From Candidatus Methanodesulfokora sp. (lineage in GTDB: Archaea > Korarchaeota > Korarchaeia > Korarchaeales > Korarchaeaceae), in contig JAGDWR010000002.1 of assembly GCA_023269865.1 (NCBI GenBank), positions 7,321-21,033 on the forward strand: a stretch of DNA of 13,713 bases, in the 5' to 3' direction. The position numbers and the translations under genes are program-made. The notes under the pieces are model-generated. The model searched no databases. It was not told the DNA's origin and saw only the letters and a list, made by a program, of their open reading frames with translations. How positions within the stretch are numbered: the first letter of the stretch is position 1; every line of letters starts with the position of its first letter. Positions 1-6,962 of the stretch are shown here, piece by piece.

Positions 1-1
1 C

Positions 2-841
2 TTTAGGAGGAGAAAAAGGGAGTTTATGGCGTCAATATCCGGAATTAAAGAAGAGGAACTTCAAAATCTTTTGATAGACATCTCTCTGAGCCTTGCAAGG
101 ATTCAGATAAAGGAGGAACTCTCAAGAAAAGATCTCCTGATCATGAAAGCTGTGGATTACTTGGATCACTTGAACAAGTCCTTAAACATCCTGATGCCAG
201 CGGTCAGGGAGTGGTTCTCCATATACATGCCTGAGCTGGACTCAATAGTTGAGGATCATGAGCTATTTGTCAGAGCAGCAATGACAATAGCAGAAAATGG
301 TGGAGAGGATGATCTTTTGAGAGCAGGTTTTCCAAAGGAAATTGCCAACAGGATATCTGAGGCGATGAAAAAGACCCTTGGAATAGGGGTAAGGGAAGAG
401 ATAAGAGATGTCATATCAGTCCTGAGCGAGCTTTTTAAGACAAGGGAAAAGGTGGAGAAGTATATAGAGAGATTGATGAGGGATGTTGCACCTAATCTGT
501 CTGATGTAGCAGGCCCCCTGCTCGGAGCAAGACTTATAACAATGGCGGGAGGACTTGAAAAGTTAGCACAGCTTCCAGCAAGCACAATACAGATATTGGG
601 TGCACACAAGGCCATATTCCTTCACATGACGAAGGGGACAAAACCGCCGAAACATGGCATCCTATTTCAGGCTAAAGAGGTCAGAACTGCCCCAAGGAAG
701 CTCAGGGGGAAGATAGCAAGATTGTTGGCCACAAAAATATCAATCGCTGCTAGGATTGATGTATATGGCTCAGATAGGTCAGTCGGCAGAAAGCTAAGGG
801 AGGAAATAGATGAGAGGCTTGCGAAGCTAAAAGGTGGTTGA
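2..841 (+). CDS. Nop5 (Nop56/58-like) C/D box sRNP core protein, 5' partial
   Basis: This is the scaffold protein of archaeal C/D box sRNPs, which carry out guide-directed 2'-O-methylation of rRNA and tRNA. It joins the L7Ae-bound guide RNA to fibrillarin. The frame is open to the window edge, so the gene is probably truncated. The family is usually about 380-410 residues, and only about 280 are here; the missing part is the N-terminal fibrillarin-binding domain. Counting from the first ATG (26), the coiled-coil region covers about residues 10-150 and the Nop domain about 150-245, with the conserved segments NLSDVAGPLLGARL, LPASTIQILGAHKA and KPPKHG. The lysine-rich C-terminal tail found in many homologues is short or absent. 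The ATG at 26 has a GGAGGA stretch 13-18 bases upstream, but I take it as an internal methionine because the domain before it is essential. The stop is immediately followed by the fibrillarin ATG. The identification is secure; the true start is outside the window. Confidence 0.93.
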   Translation, partial: FRRRKREFMASISGIKEEELQNLLIDISLSLARIQIKEELSRKDLLIMKAVDYLDHLNKSLNILMPAVREWFSIYMPELDSIVEDHELFVRAAMTIAENGGEDDLLRAGFPKEIANRISEAMKKTLGIGVREEIRDVISVLSELFKTREKVEKYIERLMRDVAPNLSDVAGPLLGARLITMAGGLEKLAQLPASTIQILGAHKAIFLHMTKGTKPPKHGILFQAKEVRTAPRKLRGKIARLLATKISIAARIDVYGSDRSVGRKLREEIDERLAKLKGG

Positions 842-1522
842 ATGAAGGTTGTTGAGCATGAGAAGTTCAAAGGTGTGTATTGGATAGATCAGGGGGGCAA
901 AAAGGTTCTTGCAACCAGGAACATAGTCCCTGGATTTAGAAGCTATGATGAAACTGTGAGGATAATTGGAGGAGAGGAATACAGGATCTGGGATCCCAGA
1001 AGATCTAAGCCAGCTGCAGCAATAATGAACGGCTTGAGGACTTTTCCCATAAAGCCTGGAACAAAGATTCTTTATCTGGGAATAGCATCCGGGACGACTG
1101 CATCTCATTTCAGCGATATAATTGGAAAGGAAGGATTAATATATGGAGTTGAAGTATCCCAGAGGGTCCTGAGGGATCTCCTCCCCGTCTCTGAGGCGAG
1201 GAGGAACATAGTGCCGATATTAGCATCAGCCAGGGATGTAGAAAGTTACATTGATATAGTGGAGGAGGTGGATGTAGTTTATACTGATGTAGCACAGAGG
1301 GATGAAGCTGAGATATTGATAAGAAACGCTGATGTGTTTCTTAAGAGGGGAGGATATGCCCTTATAGCTGTTAAGGCCAGCAGCATAGATGTGACAGCTC
1401 CTCCCAAGAAGGTGTACAGGATGGTCCAGGAGAAGCTCATGCAAAATGGATACAATCCAGTTCAACAGGTCGATCTCTCACCATATGATCAGAAACATGC
1501 AATAATTTTAGTGAAGAAATAG
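842..1522 (+). CDS. flpA: Fibrillarin-like rRNA/tRNA 2'-O-methyltransferase
   Basis: This is the catalytic subunit of the C/D box sRNP, which transfers methyl from SAM to ribose 2'-OH at guide-selected sites. The 226-residue length is normal for archaeal fibrillarin, which lacks the eukaryotic GAR domain. Visible motifs are the SAM-binding motif I (LYLGIASGTTASH, residues 78-90), the acidic residue of motif II (YGVEV, E104), the TDVAQ motif (D149), the catalytic lysine in AVKASSID (K178), and the C-terminal DLSPYDQKHAI. The motif that is normally DAR is SAR here (residues 129-131), so the aspartate usually near the SAM adenine is serine. The ATG directly abuts the Nop5 TGA, with an AAGGTGG ribosome-binding site inside the end of Nop5. 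The pair is therefore translationally coupled and produces partners of one complex. Confidence 0.97.
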   Translation: MKVVEHEKFKGVYWIDQGGKKVLATRNIVPGFRSYDETVRIIGGEEYRIWDPRRSKPAAAIMNGLRTFPIKPGTKILYLGIASGTTASHFSDIIGKEGLIYGVEVSQRVLRDLLPVSEARRNIVPILASARDVESYIDIVEEVDVVYTDVAQRDEAEILIRNADVFLKRGGYALIAVKASSIDVTAPPKKVYRMVQEKLMQNGYNPVQQVDLSPYDQKHAIILVKK

Positions 1523-1530
1523 GTGTCCTC

Positions 1531-2679
1531 TTGCAGGAGATAAAGCTCAGGCTTTACAGGGAGGGAAAAGTGTCTTTTTATGCCACAGACCTCGAGGAAC
1601 TGAGCAAAAAAGGGATACCCTACACAAAAGCAGATGTATTCTACAACCCTGATATGAAGGTCAACAGGGATATCTCAGTTGCCGTCAACAGCATCCTCAA
1701 AGGAGATGGAAAATCCACAGCAATAGATATGATGGCCGCCACAGGAGTGAGATCTATAAGATGGGCTGTTGAAAGCAATTCAGATAAGGTTTGGGCCAAC
1801 GACAAAAATCCAATTGCTGTTCATATAATAAGAAAGAATATAATGTTAAATAATGTAGAAGATAAAGTCAAGGTGACCTGCAGGGATGCCGGCATGTTGG
1901 CATCCGAGCTGAGGGAAATTGGCATCAAGTTTTGGTATGTCGATCTGGATCCCTTTGGTTCTCCAGCTCCTTACATCAGGGATTCCTTGAAAATAGTGAG
2001 AAAAGGGGGAATATTAGCTGTTACAGCCACTGATACAGCTCCTCTCTTTGGCGTCTATCCGATGAAGCTCTTCAGATACTACAGGGTATTGGGGATCAGG
2101 ACCCATTTTCACAAGGAATTTGGGATAAGAGCTCTCATATACTTCATCCTAATGGAAGCAGCTCTTAGAGACCTGATCGCCATACCTCTTCTCGCTTACT
2201 CCCATCTCCACTACGTTAGAGCTTACTTCCTGATAGAAAGAGGGGCTCTGAAGTTCAGCAGGATTGCTGAGGAGAACTTGGGATGGGTCAACTACTGCGA
2301 ATGCGGAAACTGGAGCATAAAAAGATCTGTTGAGCTGCCTGAAAGAGATATATGCAATTTATGTGGATCGAGGATGAGGCTCATGGGACCCATCTGGATA
2401 GGATTATACAAAAATAAAGAATTTGTTGATAAAGTAATGAAGTTTGCTCCATCGGAGGAATCGAAAAATGTCCTGAAAGGCATAGCAGAGGAGTTAGATA
2501 TCCCATTTTATCATAATCTTGATTTAATATCTAAGAAATTGAAAATAAGCTCTCCTGGAGTGAGCAAAGTAATAGAGAAGCTTAAAGAGAGAGGTTTCTC
2601 TGCATCTAGGTCTCATGCAGAGCCAAAAGCAGTTAAAACCAATGCAGATCTCGCTGAGATTATCAAAATTCTCTCTTAA
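1531..2679 (+). CDS. trm1: tRNA (guanine26-N2)-dimethyltransferase Trm1
   Basis: This SAM-dependent enzyme makes N2,N2-dimethylguanosine at position 26 of tRNA. The 382-residue length fits archaeal Trm1. The N-terminus has the family signature EGKVSFYATD followed by ADVFYNPDMKVNRDIS (residues 34-49). Next come SAM motif I (DMMAATGVRSIRW, 66-78), WANDKNP (88-94) and the catalytic DLDPFGSP (138-145). The C-terminal part has a zinc-ribbon-like set of cysteines (C256, C258, C275, C278) before GPIWIG. The first pair is spaced CxC rather than the usual CxxC. The start is TTG; no other start keeps the frame between the fibrillarin stop and the conserved N-terminus, and an AGGTG lies 5 bases upstream, overlapping the fibrillarin stop. 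The 9-nt gap puts it in one transcript with Nop5 and fibrillarin. Its 3' end overlaps the convergent Gar1 gene by 17 bp. Confidence 0.95.
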   Translation: MQEIKLRLYREGKVSFYATDLEELSKKGIPYTKADVFYNPDMKVNRDISVAVNSILKGDGKSTAIDMMAATGVRSIRWAVESNSDKVWANDKNPIAVHIIRKNIMLNNVEDKVKVTCRDAGMLASELREIGIKFWYVDLDPFGSPAPYIRDSLKIVRKGGILAVTATDTAPLFGVYPMKLFRYYRVLGIRTHFHKEFGIRALIYFILMEAALRDLIAIPLLAYSHLHYVRAYFLIERGALKFSRIAEENLGWVNYCECGNWSIKRSVELPERDICNLCGSRMRLMGPIWIGLYKNKEFVDKVMKFAPSEESKNVLKGIAEELDIPFYHNLDLISKKLKISSPGVSKVIEKLKERGFSASRSHAEPKAVKTNADLAEIIKILS

Positions 2680-2950
2680 TCTTCTCCGATAGAGTCCTCC
2701 ATTCTTTTTTCGATGAAGGCATATAGACATCTTTTCCCACGAACTCAGAGGCCTTATCAAGTGGAACTAGGATTTTAACGAGGAGATATGGGGAGTCGAC
2801 TGGTCCTATGACATCCCTCACGATGCCCAACATCCTCAGATCCTCAGATAGAATTGGGGCATCTTTGGGATCGGAGAATATCACTCCCTCAGCCTTGACA
2901 AGAAAGTTTCTAGACCTAGTGACCTTCTCTATCCTCCCTATTTTCCTCAA
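2663..2950 (-). CDS. gar1: H/ACA RNP protein Gar1
   Basis: Gar1 is a small subunit of archaeal H/ACA sRNPs, in which the pseudouridine synthase Cbf5 isomerises uridines chosen by a guide RNA. Gar1 contacts Cbf5 and helps substrate turnover. The 95-residue protein is only the beta-barrel core, with no RGG tails, as expected in archaea. The diagnostic stretch is LGIVRDVIGPVDSPYLLVKI (residues 41-60), matching the family pattern G-x-V-x-D-V-x-G-P-V-x-S-P-Y. The start is a TTG that shares two bases with the SRP19 stop (TTGA); no ATG or GTG in frame gives a better start. It is the last gene of the S8e-SRP19-Gar1 set, and its stop lies inside the end of Trm1 on the other strand. The presence of gar1 beside SRP19 and S8e is known from Thermoproteota genomes. 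Confidence 0.9.
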   Translation of the reverse strand: MRKIGRIEKVTRSRNFLVKAEGVIFSDPKDAPILSEDLRMLGIVRDVIGPVDSPYLLVKILVPLDKASEFVGKDVYMPSSKKEWRTLSEKIKREF

Positions 2951-3228
2951 GCATATGCCTCCTTCAGCTTCTTCGCTATCTCTCTTATTAAATCAGTTTT
3001 CTTCATTCTTGTCTCTGCTATCACTCTGCCCTCCCTTCTAAACCACCTTGAGGGGTGACTTTCCCTTGATATAACAGCTTTAACCCCCATTTTCTTGAGA
3101 GCTGTGAGTATGTCCTCTGCTCTAGGCCTCTTAACAGCTAAGCTCAGGGGAACTCTTCTTCCCTCAGACCTAGTTGCCCTTGCATCAAAGTAAACAGGAT
3201 AAAGGATCTTTTGATTTTTCTCCCTCAA
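2947..3228 (-). CDS. srp19: Signal recognition particle 19 kDa protein
   Basis: SRP19 binds the tetraloops of helices 6 and 8 of 7S RNA and prepares the particle for SRP54 binding, for co-translational targeting of membrane and secreted proteins. The 93-residue length is typical. The family pattern is clear: ILYPVYFDARATRSEGRRVP (residues 8-27) followed by SLAVKRPRAEDI. These contain the RNA-contacting YFDA and EGRRVP segments. A basic C-terminal helix (KKTDLIREIAKKLKEA) closes the protein. The start is TTG, read from a TTGA overlap with the S8e stop, and no in-frame ATG lies nearby. The downstream junction with gar1 is built the same way, so the three genes look tightly coupled. Confidence 0.93.
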   Translation of the reverse strand: MREKNQKILYPVYFDARATRSEGRRVPLSLAVKRPRAEDILTALKKMGVKAVISRESHPSRWFRREGRVIAETRMKKTDLIREIAKKLKEAYA

Positions 3229-3626
3229 CTTGCCTTCTCCTCTATCAGTACAGCATTAAGCACCCCATCTTGGCCAGGCCTGCTTGTTATAACAGCTTTT
3301 CCTAGGTCTGTCCTAACTATTGTTCCCTTAGTTATCACCTTTTTCCTGCTGAGCTTTATATCGGATGGGTTCTCTACTACATCTATGATCTTCGCCTTCT
3401 TCACAATCCCTTTTCCAACAACCAGATTAACTTCATTGTCCTGAAGAAGCCTGAACTTCTCATTTCCTCCCTTAGCTCTTATCTTCTTAAGCTTTCTCTC
3501 TCCCAGCATTGTCATTGCTGGTTCTCTGCCGAGTTCCATCTTCCTCTTCTTCCTGTTGAGCTTTATGGGTCTTCCTGTCTCAGTCCTTCCCTTTAGGGCA
3601 ATGGGACCATGGTAGTAGAACGGCAT
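3225..3626 (-). CDS. rps8e: 30S ribosomal protein S8e
   Basis: This is a small-subunit ribosomal protein shared by archaea and eukaryotes and absent from bacteria. The 133-residue length matches archaeal S8e. Visible family segments are KRKMELGREPAMTMLGE (residues 27-43), RAKGGNEKFRLL (50-61), KAKIIDVVENPSDIKL (78-93), ITKGTIVRT (98-106) and the near-invariant TSRPGQDGVLNAVLI (114-128). The ATG start is supported by GGGGAG 5 bases upstream and a TATA-like element further up. It is the first gene of the S8e-SRP19-Gar1 operon. Its N-terminus (MPFYYHGPIALKG) differs slightly from the common MGYYQGND type, but the alignment stays in register. Confidence 0.95.
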   Translation of the reverse strand: MPFYYHGPIALKGRTETGRPIKLNRKKRKMELGREPAMTMLGERKLKKIRAKGGNEKFRLLQDNEVNLVVGKGIVKKAKIIDVVENPSDIKLSRKKVITKGTIVRTDLGKAVITSRPGQDGVLNAVLIEEKAS

Positions 3627-3655
3627 GCAACTCCCCGTTGATCAGATCTCACCAC

Positions 3656-3663
3656 TACTTAAA
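3656..3663 (-). promoter_or_regulatory. TATA-like box of the S8e-SRP19-Gar1 operon
   Basis: On the minus strand this reads TTTAAGTA, about 30 bases upstream of the S8e ATG. Transcription would then start about 8 bases before the ATG, just at the GGGGAG ribosome-binding site (3631-3636). The 81-bp gap between S8e and the upstream membrane-protein gene is the only non-coding stretch here that could hold this promoter. The element is weak compared with consensus, so the call is tentative. Confidence 0.4.
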
Positions 3664-3707
3664 CATAACTCTCCTGCTTTTGAAATTTCTTTCTGAGAAT
3701 ATAATCT

Positions 3708-4805
3708 TCATGATGGTTTCATCCAGGAGAGGAGGGATTCGTGAAGCATCAAAGCTGGTATCATCAGGAGAAAAAGCTGTGTAAATCCTGCATCCGAACT
3801 TATGGTCATTATAGCTAGATAAATTGCATAATTATATGGATATAGATATCTTTTTGTGTATATGTGACCTCCAGCTATTCCCACAATAAAAGAGAGAATT
3901 AAAAGCTCAGGAAGTCCAGCATCAAAAACCATGTTTCCAAAGAGCGTTAGAGTTATTCCTGTGCTTCTTCCAAAGAAGGCCCTCCCGATAAATTGAGATG
4001 GGTGAACTTTTGTCGTGAAAAGCCAAAGAGGGAATTTAGCGACTCCGTATGGAATGGAGCATTTAACTACATCTCCTAAATATGATGAGATCGCTTCTAT
4101 CCTTTTCATGAGATCATATGCTCCAGGTCTCAGGATTCCATAAAGCAGGAGAAAAAACAAAAAGAAAGGGAGGGATATGGATAGCTCCTTGTATCTCTCC
4201 TTGATAAGACATATTACGAGAAATTCCACTAGTATAAAGAGAATATCTGCCCTGAATCCGCTTGTAAATGCTAATATTGCTGATATTAAGGTTATTGCAA
4301 CTCCCCCTTTTCCCTGCATCAAGCAAAAAACTCTTGGATAGGATATGAAGATCAGGGCAAGCCCCAGTGAGAGAGCAAGGGGTATCTGGACGTCAGATCT
4401 CCACTTCGGAGGATATCCTGTCAAAAAAGCATAGAGAACCAAGCTCCCTCCAAGTGCTAGAACAAGTGAGGATAGAAGAAGCATATCCTTTTCTGAGGAC
4501 AAGAGCTCGAGTTTTACCAGAAGAATTACCAGAAGAACAGAGATAAATGCTGAGATATACCCAGCTAAGGAGAAACTTGAGAGGACTATTGCTGAGAGAA
4601 CAAGGAGAATAAAAAGAGAAATTGCGGATGCAGCCTTGTCCTTGATCTTCTGCCCGACAATAATTCCGAGAAGAATTGAGAATATGCCAATAACCTCAAC
4701 GAGAAACGTGGAAGTATCCCCTTTTAACAAGGCCACCATGGCGACAAGAGCGGGGATTATAGAGGGGATTAAAGCTGGATTTATTACTATATCTTTAACT
4801 CCCAA
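3708..4805 (-). CDS. Polytopic membrane protein W2, putative Wzy-like oligosaccharide polymerase
   Basis: This 365-residue protein is almost entirely hydrophobic, with about ten membrane segments judged by eye. I do not recognise a named archaeal family with certainty. It shares two landmarks with the neighbour at 4795-6126: a mid-protein TSGFRADI (181-188; PSGFRLDI in the neighbour) within long hydrophobic stretches, and a later IGxxxxG...GIxxTxxGxxxxDxG pattern (273-297). The second resembles the T-x-x-G-x-x-x-x-x-F-G-x-x-G region of Wzy-type repeat-unit polymerases, which join lipid-linked oligosaccharides on the outer face of the membrane. A role in surface glycan assembly is therefore inferred; another integral membrane transport role is possible. 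The start is TTG, supported by AGGAGGAG five bases upstream and overlapping the previous gene by 11 bp. It is the last gene of the P1-P2-W1-W2 cluster. Confidence 0.6.
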   Translation of the reverse strand: MGVKDIVINPALIPSIIPALVAMVALLKGDTSTFLVEVIGIFSILLGIIVGQKIKDKAASAISLFILLVLSAIVLSSFSLAGYISAFISVLLVILLVKLELLSSEKDMLLLSSLVLALGGSLVLYAFLTGYPPKWRSDVQIPLALSLGLALIFISYPRVFCLMQGKGGVAITLISAILAFTSGFRADILFILVEFLVICLIKERYKELSISLPFFLFFLLLYGILRPGAYDLMKRIEAISSYLGDVVKCSIPYGVAKFPLWLFTTKVHPSQFIGRAFFGRSTGITLTLFGNMVFDAGLPELLILSFIVGIAGGHIYTKRYLYPYNYAIYLAIMTISSDAGFTQLFLLMIPALMLHESLLSWMKPS

Positions 4806-6126
4806 CTGATCTCCTCCTGGAGATTAGAGGGATTATAGGCACTGTGAGAAAGAAGGGAATGTAGAGATAGGGATGAACTGGTCCTGACTCTATCCAGACG
4901 AGCATGCACGATAAAATCATGGAGTATAGGGCAAGAGAGACGCTGCTACCTCTTACAGCCAGATTATAGTATACTCCTGTTATTGTTCCGAAGAACAGGG
5001 GGAGGAGAATGACTCCTATTATCCCGAAGTCAGCCCATATGGGGCCTATAAATGTGCTTGTGTAGGATGATGGTATCCCCACTATAACGCTGCCGAGAAA
5101 AGGCCCTATTAAAAGCCTTGGAACACCGAGTATGGTCAGTATCGGGTTTAGAAAGAGCACTTTTCCATAGCTTATTCCCCAAGGACCAAAGCTCTTTATT
5201 ATCAAGCTGAGGGAGTAAAGAGTGAAACCAGCCCTGCTGATCAAAATGTACCATATATCGGTCTGAGCTCCAGCTCTTGACATGAGTATATACTTCTGGC
5301 CAACGAAAATTAGAAAGAGGGGAAATAACAAGTAGAGGACTATATGCCTCGCTTTTATCACCCTTCTGAACCAAAGAATAACTATTATTGGCACTAAAGC
5401 AGTGAATATATCCAGTCTAAATCCGGAGGGGAAGGTTATCACTATGGTGAAAAAGATTGCCACTGCAGCATACTCATAAAGGAAGGATTTGCTTATCCTG
5501 CCTGAGAGATACAGGGATACAAGAGAGGAGGTGAAGAGAGATACCCCGATTAAATAGAGATCGTAGCCTATCATCCAGACCACGTTATGACTTCTGAGCT
5601 CAGGTGTTAGGACGGGCAAAGAGCCTATGTTCATGTAATTGTATATTAAAATTAAGATTCCCATTAGGAGCAGTGGAAGGGAAAAATAAGCTATCTCCAT
5701 GTCATTAACCTGTCTTAAGTCCAATTTTTCAGAGAGATCTTCTGCCATTTTAGAGGAAAAACAGTAGATTAGCAGTGCTATTATCCAGAGAAGTATTCCC
5801 TCCATCAAACTGTATAAAAAGGGAAAGGGGACGGAGCTCATTAAGGCAAGCACTATATATGCTGCTGTGAGTAGAGGTATCAGGATATAGTGCGAGAGAA
5901 GGCCATATCTCCTCACAACAGGTCTAAATGGCGCCAGCAAGATGCTACCTTCATACGCAGGAATTAGCTTGTCCGCTATCCCAGACAGCTTTTCGGGTAT
6001 CTCTGTTATCTCCCTGCTCTCCCTGTGAAACGAACTGAGGAATTTGAAGAGATACTCTCCAGTCTTGACAAATATCCAGTATATCTCGGATAAAATGAGT
6101 AAGAATATGCTTCTCATTAATATCAC
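4795..6126 (-). CDS. Polytopic membrane protein W1, putative Wzy-like oligosaccharide polymerase
   Basis: This 443-residue integral membrane protein has an N-terminal hydrophobic stretch, a charged segment (about residues 32-75) and about ten further membrane segments. It carries the same landmarks as the downstream neighbour: PSGFRLDI at 233-240, and IGPFLGSVIVG followed by TSTFIGPIWADFGIIGV at 356-372. The pattern of a glycine, about five residues, then F-G-x-x-G-V resembles the C-terminal half of bacterial and archaeal oligosaccharide repeat-unit polymerases. The arginine in the SGFR motif is a candidate functional residue. Enzymatic function is inferred from topology and these short motifs only. 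The GTG start overlaps the stop of the upstream gene as GTGA; an ATG three codons later (6117) is an alternative. No strong ribosome-binding site is seen, so translation probably depends on coupling. Confidence 0.62.
   Translation of the reverse strand: MILMRSIFLLILSEIYWIFVKTGEYLFKFLSSFHRESREITEIPEKLSGIADKLIPAYEGSILLAPFRPVVRRYGLLSHYILIPLLTAAYIVLALMSSVPFPFLYSLMEGILLWIIALLIYCFSSKMAEDLSEKLDLRQVNDMEIAYFSLPLLLMGILILIYNYMNIGSLPVLTPELRSHNVVWMIGYDLYLIGVSLFTSSLVSLYLSGRISKSFLYEYAAVAIFFTIVITFPSGFRLDIFTALVPIIVILWFRRVIKARHIVLYLLFPLFLIFVGQKYILMSRAGAQTDIWYILISRAGFTLYSLSLIIKSFGPWGISYGKVLFLNPILTILGVPRLLIGPFLGSVIVGIPSSYTSTFIGPIWADFGIIGVILLPLFFGTITGVYYNLAVRGSSVSLALYSMILSCMLVWIESGPVHPYLYIPFFLTVPIIPLISRRRSVGS
4811..4818 (-). 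promoter_or_regulatory. Strong ribosome-binding site deciding the TTG start of W2
   Basis: AGGAGGAG on the minus strand lies five bases upstream of the TTG at 4805, inside the end of the upstream gene. It supports TTG as the true start and suggests that this gene is translated strongly in its own right within the operon. Confidence 0.7.
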
Positions 6127-6962
6127 CAGAACTCTGGCACTATCTTCGCAAACCTAACTCCTGGAATTGCCTCTATTGCTCTTATTATGTAAGATATCTG
6201 CTCCTGAGTTGGGATCTTGTTCAGCACTATTCTAACTTCTATCTCAGATATGAAGGCATCTTCCCCCATCCAAGGCCCCAGAATCCCGTCTAGATCCCTA
6301 ATTCTTTGTAAAGGCATGTCCTGAATGCTAAGATAATAAGGGTTGAGCACCGATGTAACCAATGAGGCTCTCCCCATCCCAGCTGTATTTATCTTATATA
6401 GAATAAGCTGGATGGGGACGTCCCCTGATCTTATTTTATTCATAAGATCGGAATTGAATAAATAAAAGTTCAGTGTTATAAGCTCGGCTTCAAGGCCTGA
6501 GTGCCTCACGACTGAATTTATATTATTACATATAGCTTCAAGATCGTATAAATTCCCACTTATCGGATTTATTTTTACAAGCACATTTCTCAGCTCCCTC
6601 ACGGATCTCATTTGTATGTAAAATGAATTTATATCTTTGAAAAATGGTTCTTTCACCTTCTGTCCGTCAGAGTATATGCTGAACGTTCTATTTCCAGAAT
6701 ATATAACTATTGTGGATCTCGTGGAATCTATCACCCTTCCAACCACATCCATGGGCATTCCCTCATTCGAAACCCCATGAACGTATGCTAAGAAGCTCGA
6801 TCCCCTTGCTCTATAGTAATTAGCTATGTAAGCTGCCGAAAGGCCATCTGCCATCGATCCTTCATAAGCATGTAATCCTCTCAAGGAGAGGAAATAATAG
6901 AAGGAGAAGATTAGCAAAGCTATGACAAGTATATCCAGAATTAGATTCCTCAAGATCAACAC
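6123..6962 (-). CDS. Membrane-anchored extracytoplasmic protein P2, unknown function
   Basis: I do not recognise this 279-residue protein. It has a short basic N-terminus and one hydrophobic segment (about residues 8-26) without a lipobox or clear cleavage site. The rest is a soluble domain that should face outward. The visible order is a beta-rich part with VGRVIDSTRSTIVIYSG (about 74-90), a middle alpha/beta part, and a C-terminal segment (about 239-277) with beta-alpha-beta character, reminiscent of a ferredoxin-like fold. The upstream gene appears to be a paralogue: both have the same anchor, the G-[RK]-[VI]-x-x-[SA]-T-x-S-x-I-V-x-Y motif and the same type of C-terminal segment. GTG at 6962 is the longest start and overlaps the previous stop. 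TTG at 6953, with AAGGTG six bases upstream, matches the paralogue's start better. It is followed by the Wzy-like genes, so a role in surface glycan assembly or chain control is plausible but unproven. Confidence 0.7.
   Translation of the reverse strand: MLILRNLILDILVIALLIFSFYYFLSLRGLHAYEGSMADGLSAAYIANYYRARGSSFLAYVHGVSNEGMPMDVVGRVIDSTRSTIVIYSGNRTFSIYSDGQKVKEPFFKDINSFYIQMRSVRELRNVLVKINPISGNLYDLEAICNNINSVVRHSGLEAELITLNFYLFNSDLMNKIRSGDVPIQLILYKINTAGMGRASLVTSVLNPYYLSIQDMPLQRIRDLDGILGPWMGEDAFISEIEVRIVLNKIPTQEQISYIIRAIEAIPGVRFAKIVPEFW

Noticed and set aside
256..615. 119-codon minus-strand frame opposite Nop5
   Set aside because: It is a shadow of the Nop domain coding sequence with no family resemblance.
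5030..5374. 114-codon frame on the same strand as W1 but in another phase
   Set aside because: It overlaps the W1 frame, which shows continuous membrane segments, and it lacks any recognisable pattern.
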